From assembly GCA_002347285.1 (NCBI GenBank), contig DDXW01000028.1, forward strand, positions 1-13,488: a stretch of DNA of 13,488 nucleotides, given 5' to 3'. Under the pieces are notes generated by a model. That model ran no database searches, had not been told where the DNA came from, and was given only the letters and a program-made list of their open reading frames with translations. The position numbers were made by a program, and so were the translations under genes. The DNA comes from Rhodocyclaceae bacterium UBA2250. GTDB taxonomy: Bacteria > Pseudomonadota > Gammaproteobacteria > Burkholderiales > Rhodocyclaceae. Below are positions 13,161 through 13,488 of the stretch, in pieces (positions within the stretch are counted from its first letter, which is position 1; each line of letters opens with the position of its first letter).

Positions 13161-13488
13161 TCACTTTCCTCCAGGTCGCCAACGTTTGAGCAGCAGCGAA
13201 TTGCTGACCACCGACACCGAGCTCATCGCCATCGCCGCGCCGGCGATCACGGGATTGAGATAGCCGAGTGCCGCGGCAGGCAGACCAATCACGTTGTAGA
13301 TGAAGGCCCAGAACAGATTCTGGCGGATTTTCGCCAGCGTGGCACGCGACAGCGAGATCGCGTCGGCCACGCCGCCCAGGTCGTTGCGCATCAGGGTCAC
13401 GTCGGCCGCCTGCATCGCCACGTCGGCGCCCGCGCCCATCGCGAAGGAGACGTCGGCCGCCGCCAGCGCCGGCGCGTCGTTGATGCCG
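13161..13488 (-). CDS. copA: Copper-exporting P-type ATPase, C-terminal part (5' truncated by window edge)
   Basis: About 108 residues of the C-terminus; the rest lies beyond the right edge. It opens within the hinge motif as GINDAPALAAADVSFAMG, then ADVTLMRNDLGGV, SLSRATLAKIRQNLFWAFIYNV, and the last ion-site helix MAMSSVSVVSNSLLLKRW. MxxSS is the CopA-type (Cu(I)) membrane site, and the neighbouring copZ supports copper. The tail of the ATPase at 5940-6228 is closely related (about 60 of 95 positions identical by hand count), so the betaproteobacterial genome may hold two copA-like genes. The first 24 bases of the visible gene are identical to 5916-5939. Confidence 0.92.
   Translation of the reverse strand, partial: GINDAPALAAADVSFAMGAGADVAMQAADVTLMRNDLGGVADAISLSRATLAKIRQNLFWAFIYNVIGLPAAALGYLNPVIAGAAMAMSSVSVVSNSLLLKRWRPGGK
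13465..13488 (-). repeat. 24-base exact inverted copy of 5916-5939 at the very end of the window
   Basis: Both copies encode GINDAPA with the same codons, and the match ends on the inner side with one base difference (C after 5939; G on the copA strand). It may extend past the right edge. Conserved protein sequence plus GC-rich codon choice explains the identity without a mobile element. Confidence 0.9.

Overview
The window reads as two unrelated pieces of bacterial DNA, both GC-rich. Bases 1 to about 5930 look like an anaerobic or sediment-type actinobacterium (Coriobacteriia-like, inferred only from protein resemblance). Bases from about 5930 to the end look like a betaproteobacterium, probably Rhodocyclales. 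The join lies inside a metal-transporting P-type ATPase, at the universally conserved GDGINDAPAL segment. A 24-base string there (5916-5939) recurs exactly, inverted, as the last 24 bases of the window (13465-13488), inside a second copper ATPase gene. No mobile-element ends are visible. The simplest reading is an assembly chimera between two ATPase genes, not gene transfer.

Left piece: the 3' end of uvrB; a hairpin shared by two convergent stop codons; two tandem, distantly paralogous membrane-anchored proteins on the minus strand; then a plus-strand operon with overlapping starts and stops. The operon holds an ABC-2 ATPase, its permease, and a Zn/Cd/Pb-type P-type ATPase with two N-terminal heavy-metal (HMA) domains.

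Main observation: the second HMA domain is interrupted by one in-frame UGA, exactly where the first cysteine of its CxxC metal site should be (GLD-UGA-PDC). Protein homology continues across it, UGA is used as a normal stop by neighbouring genes, the downstream GTG start has no ribosome binding site, and a hairpin resembling a bacterial SECIS lies 9-35 bases after the UGA. This suggests a selenocysteine (UxxC) metal-binding domain on a P-type ATPase. The main alternatives are a sequencing error or a nonsense mutation.

Right piece: a SafE/CcoH-like membrane protein, a palindrome plus promoter, two overlapping nosL-family copper-binding genes and a tiny membrane protein with paired histidines, which together look like copper handling; then trhP (tRNA U34 hydroxylation). 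On the minus strand, read from the right edge, are copA (3' end only), copZ, ppa, a secreted protein of unknown function, nadE and glnB in tight order. Pyrophosphatase next to NAD synthetase (which releases pyrophosphate) is a sensible pairing.

There is no gene-free stretch over 300 bases. The longest intergenic gap is the 149 bp divergent region 1981-2129. No tRNA, rRNA, CRISPR or insertion sequence was seen.
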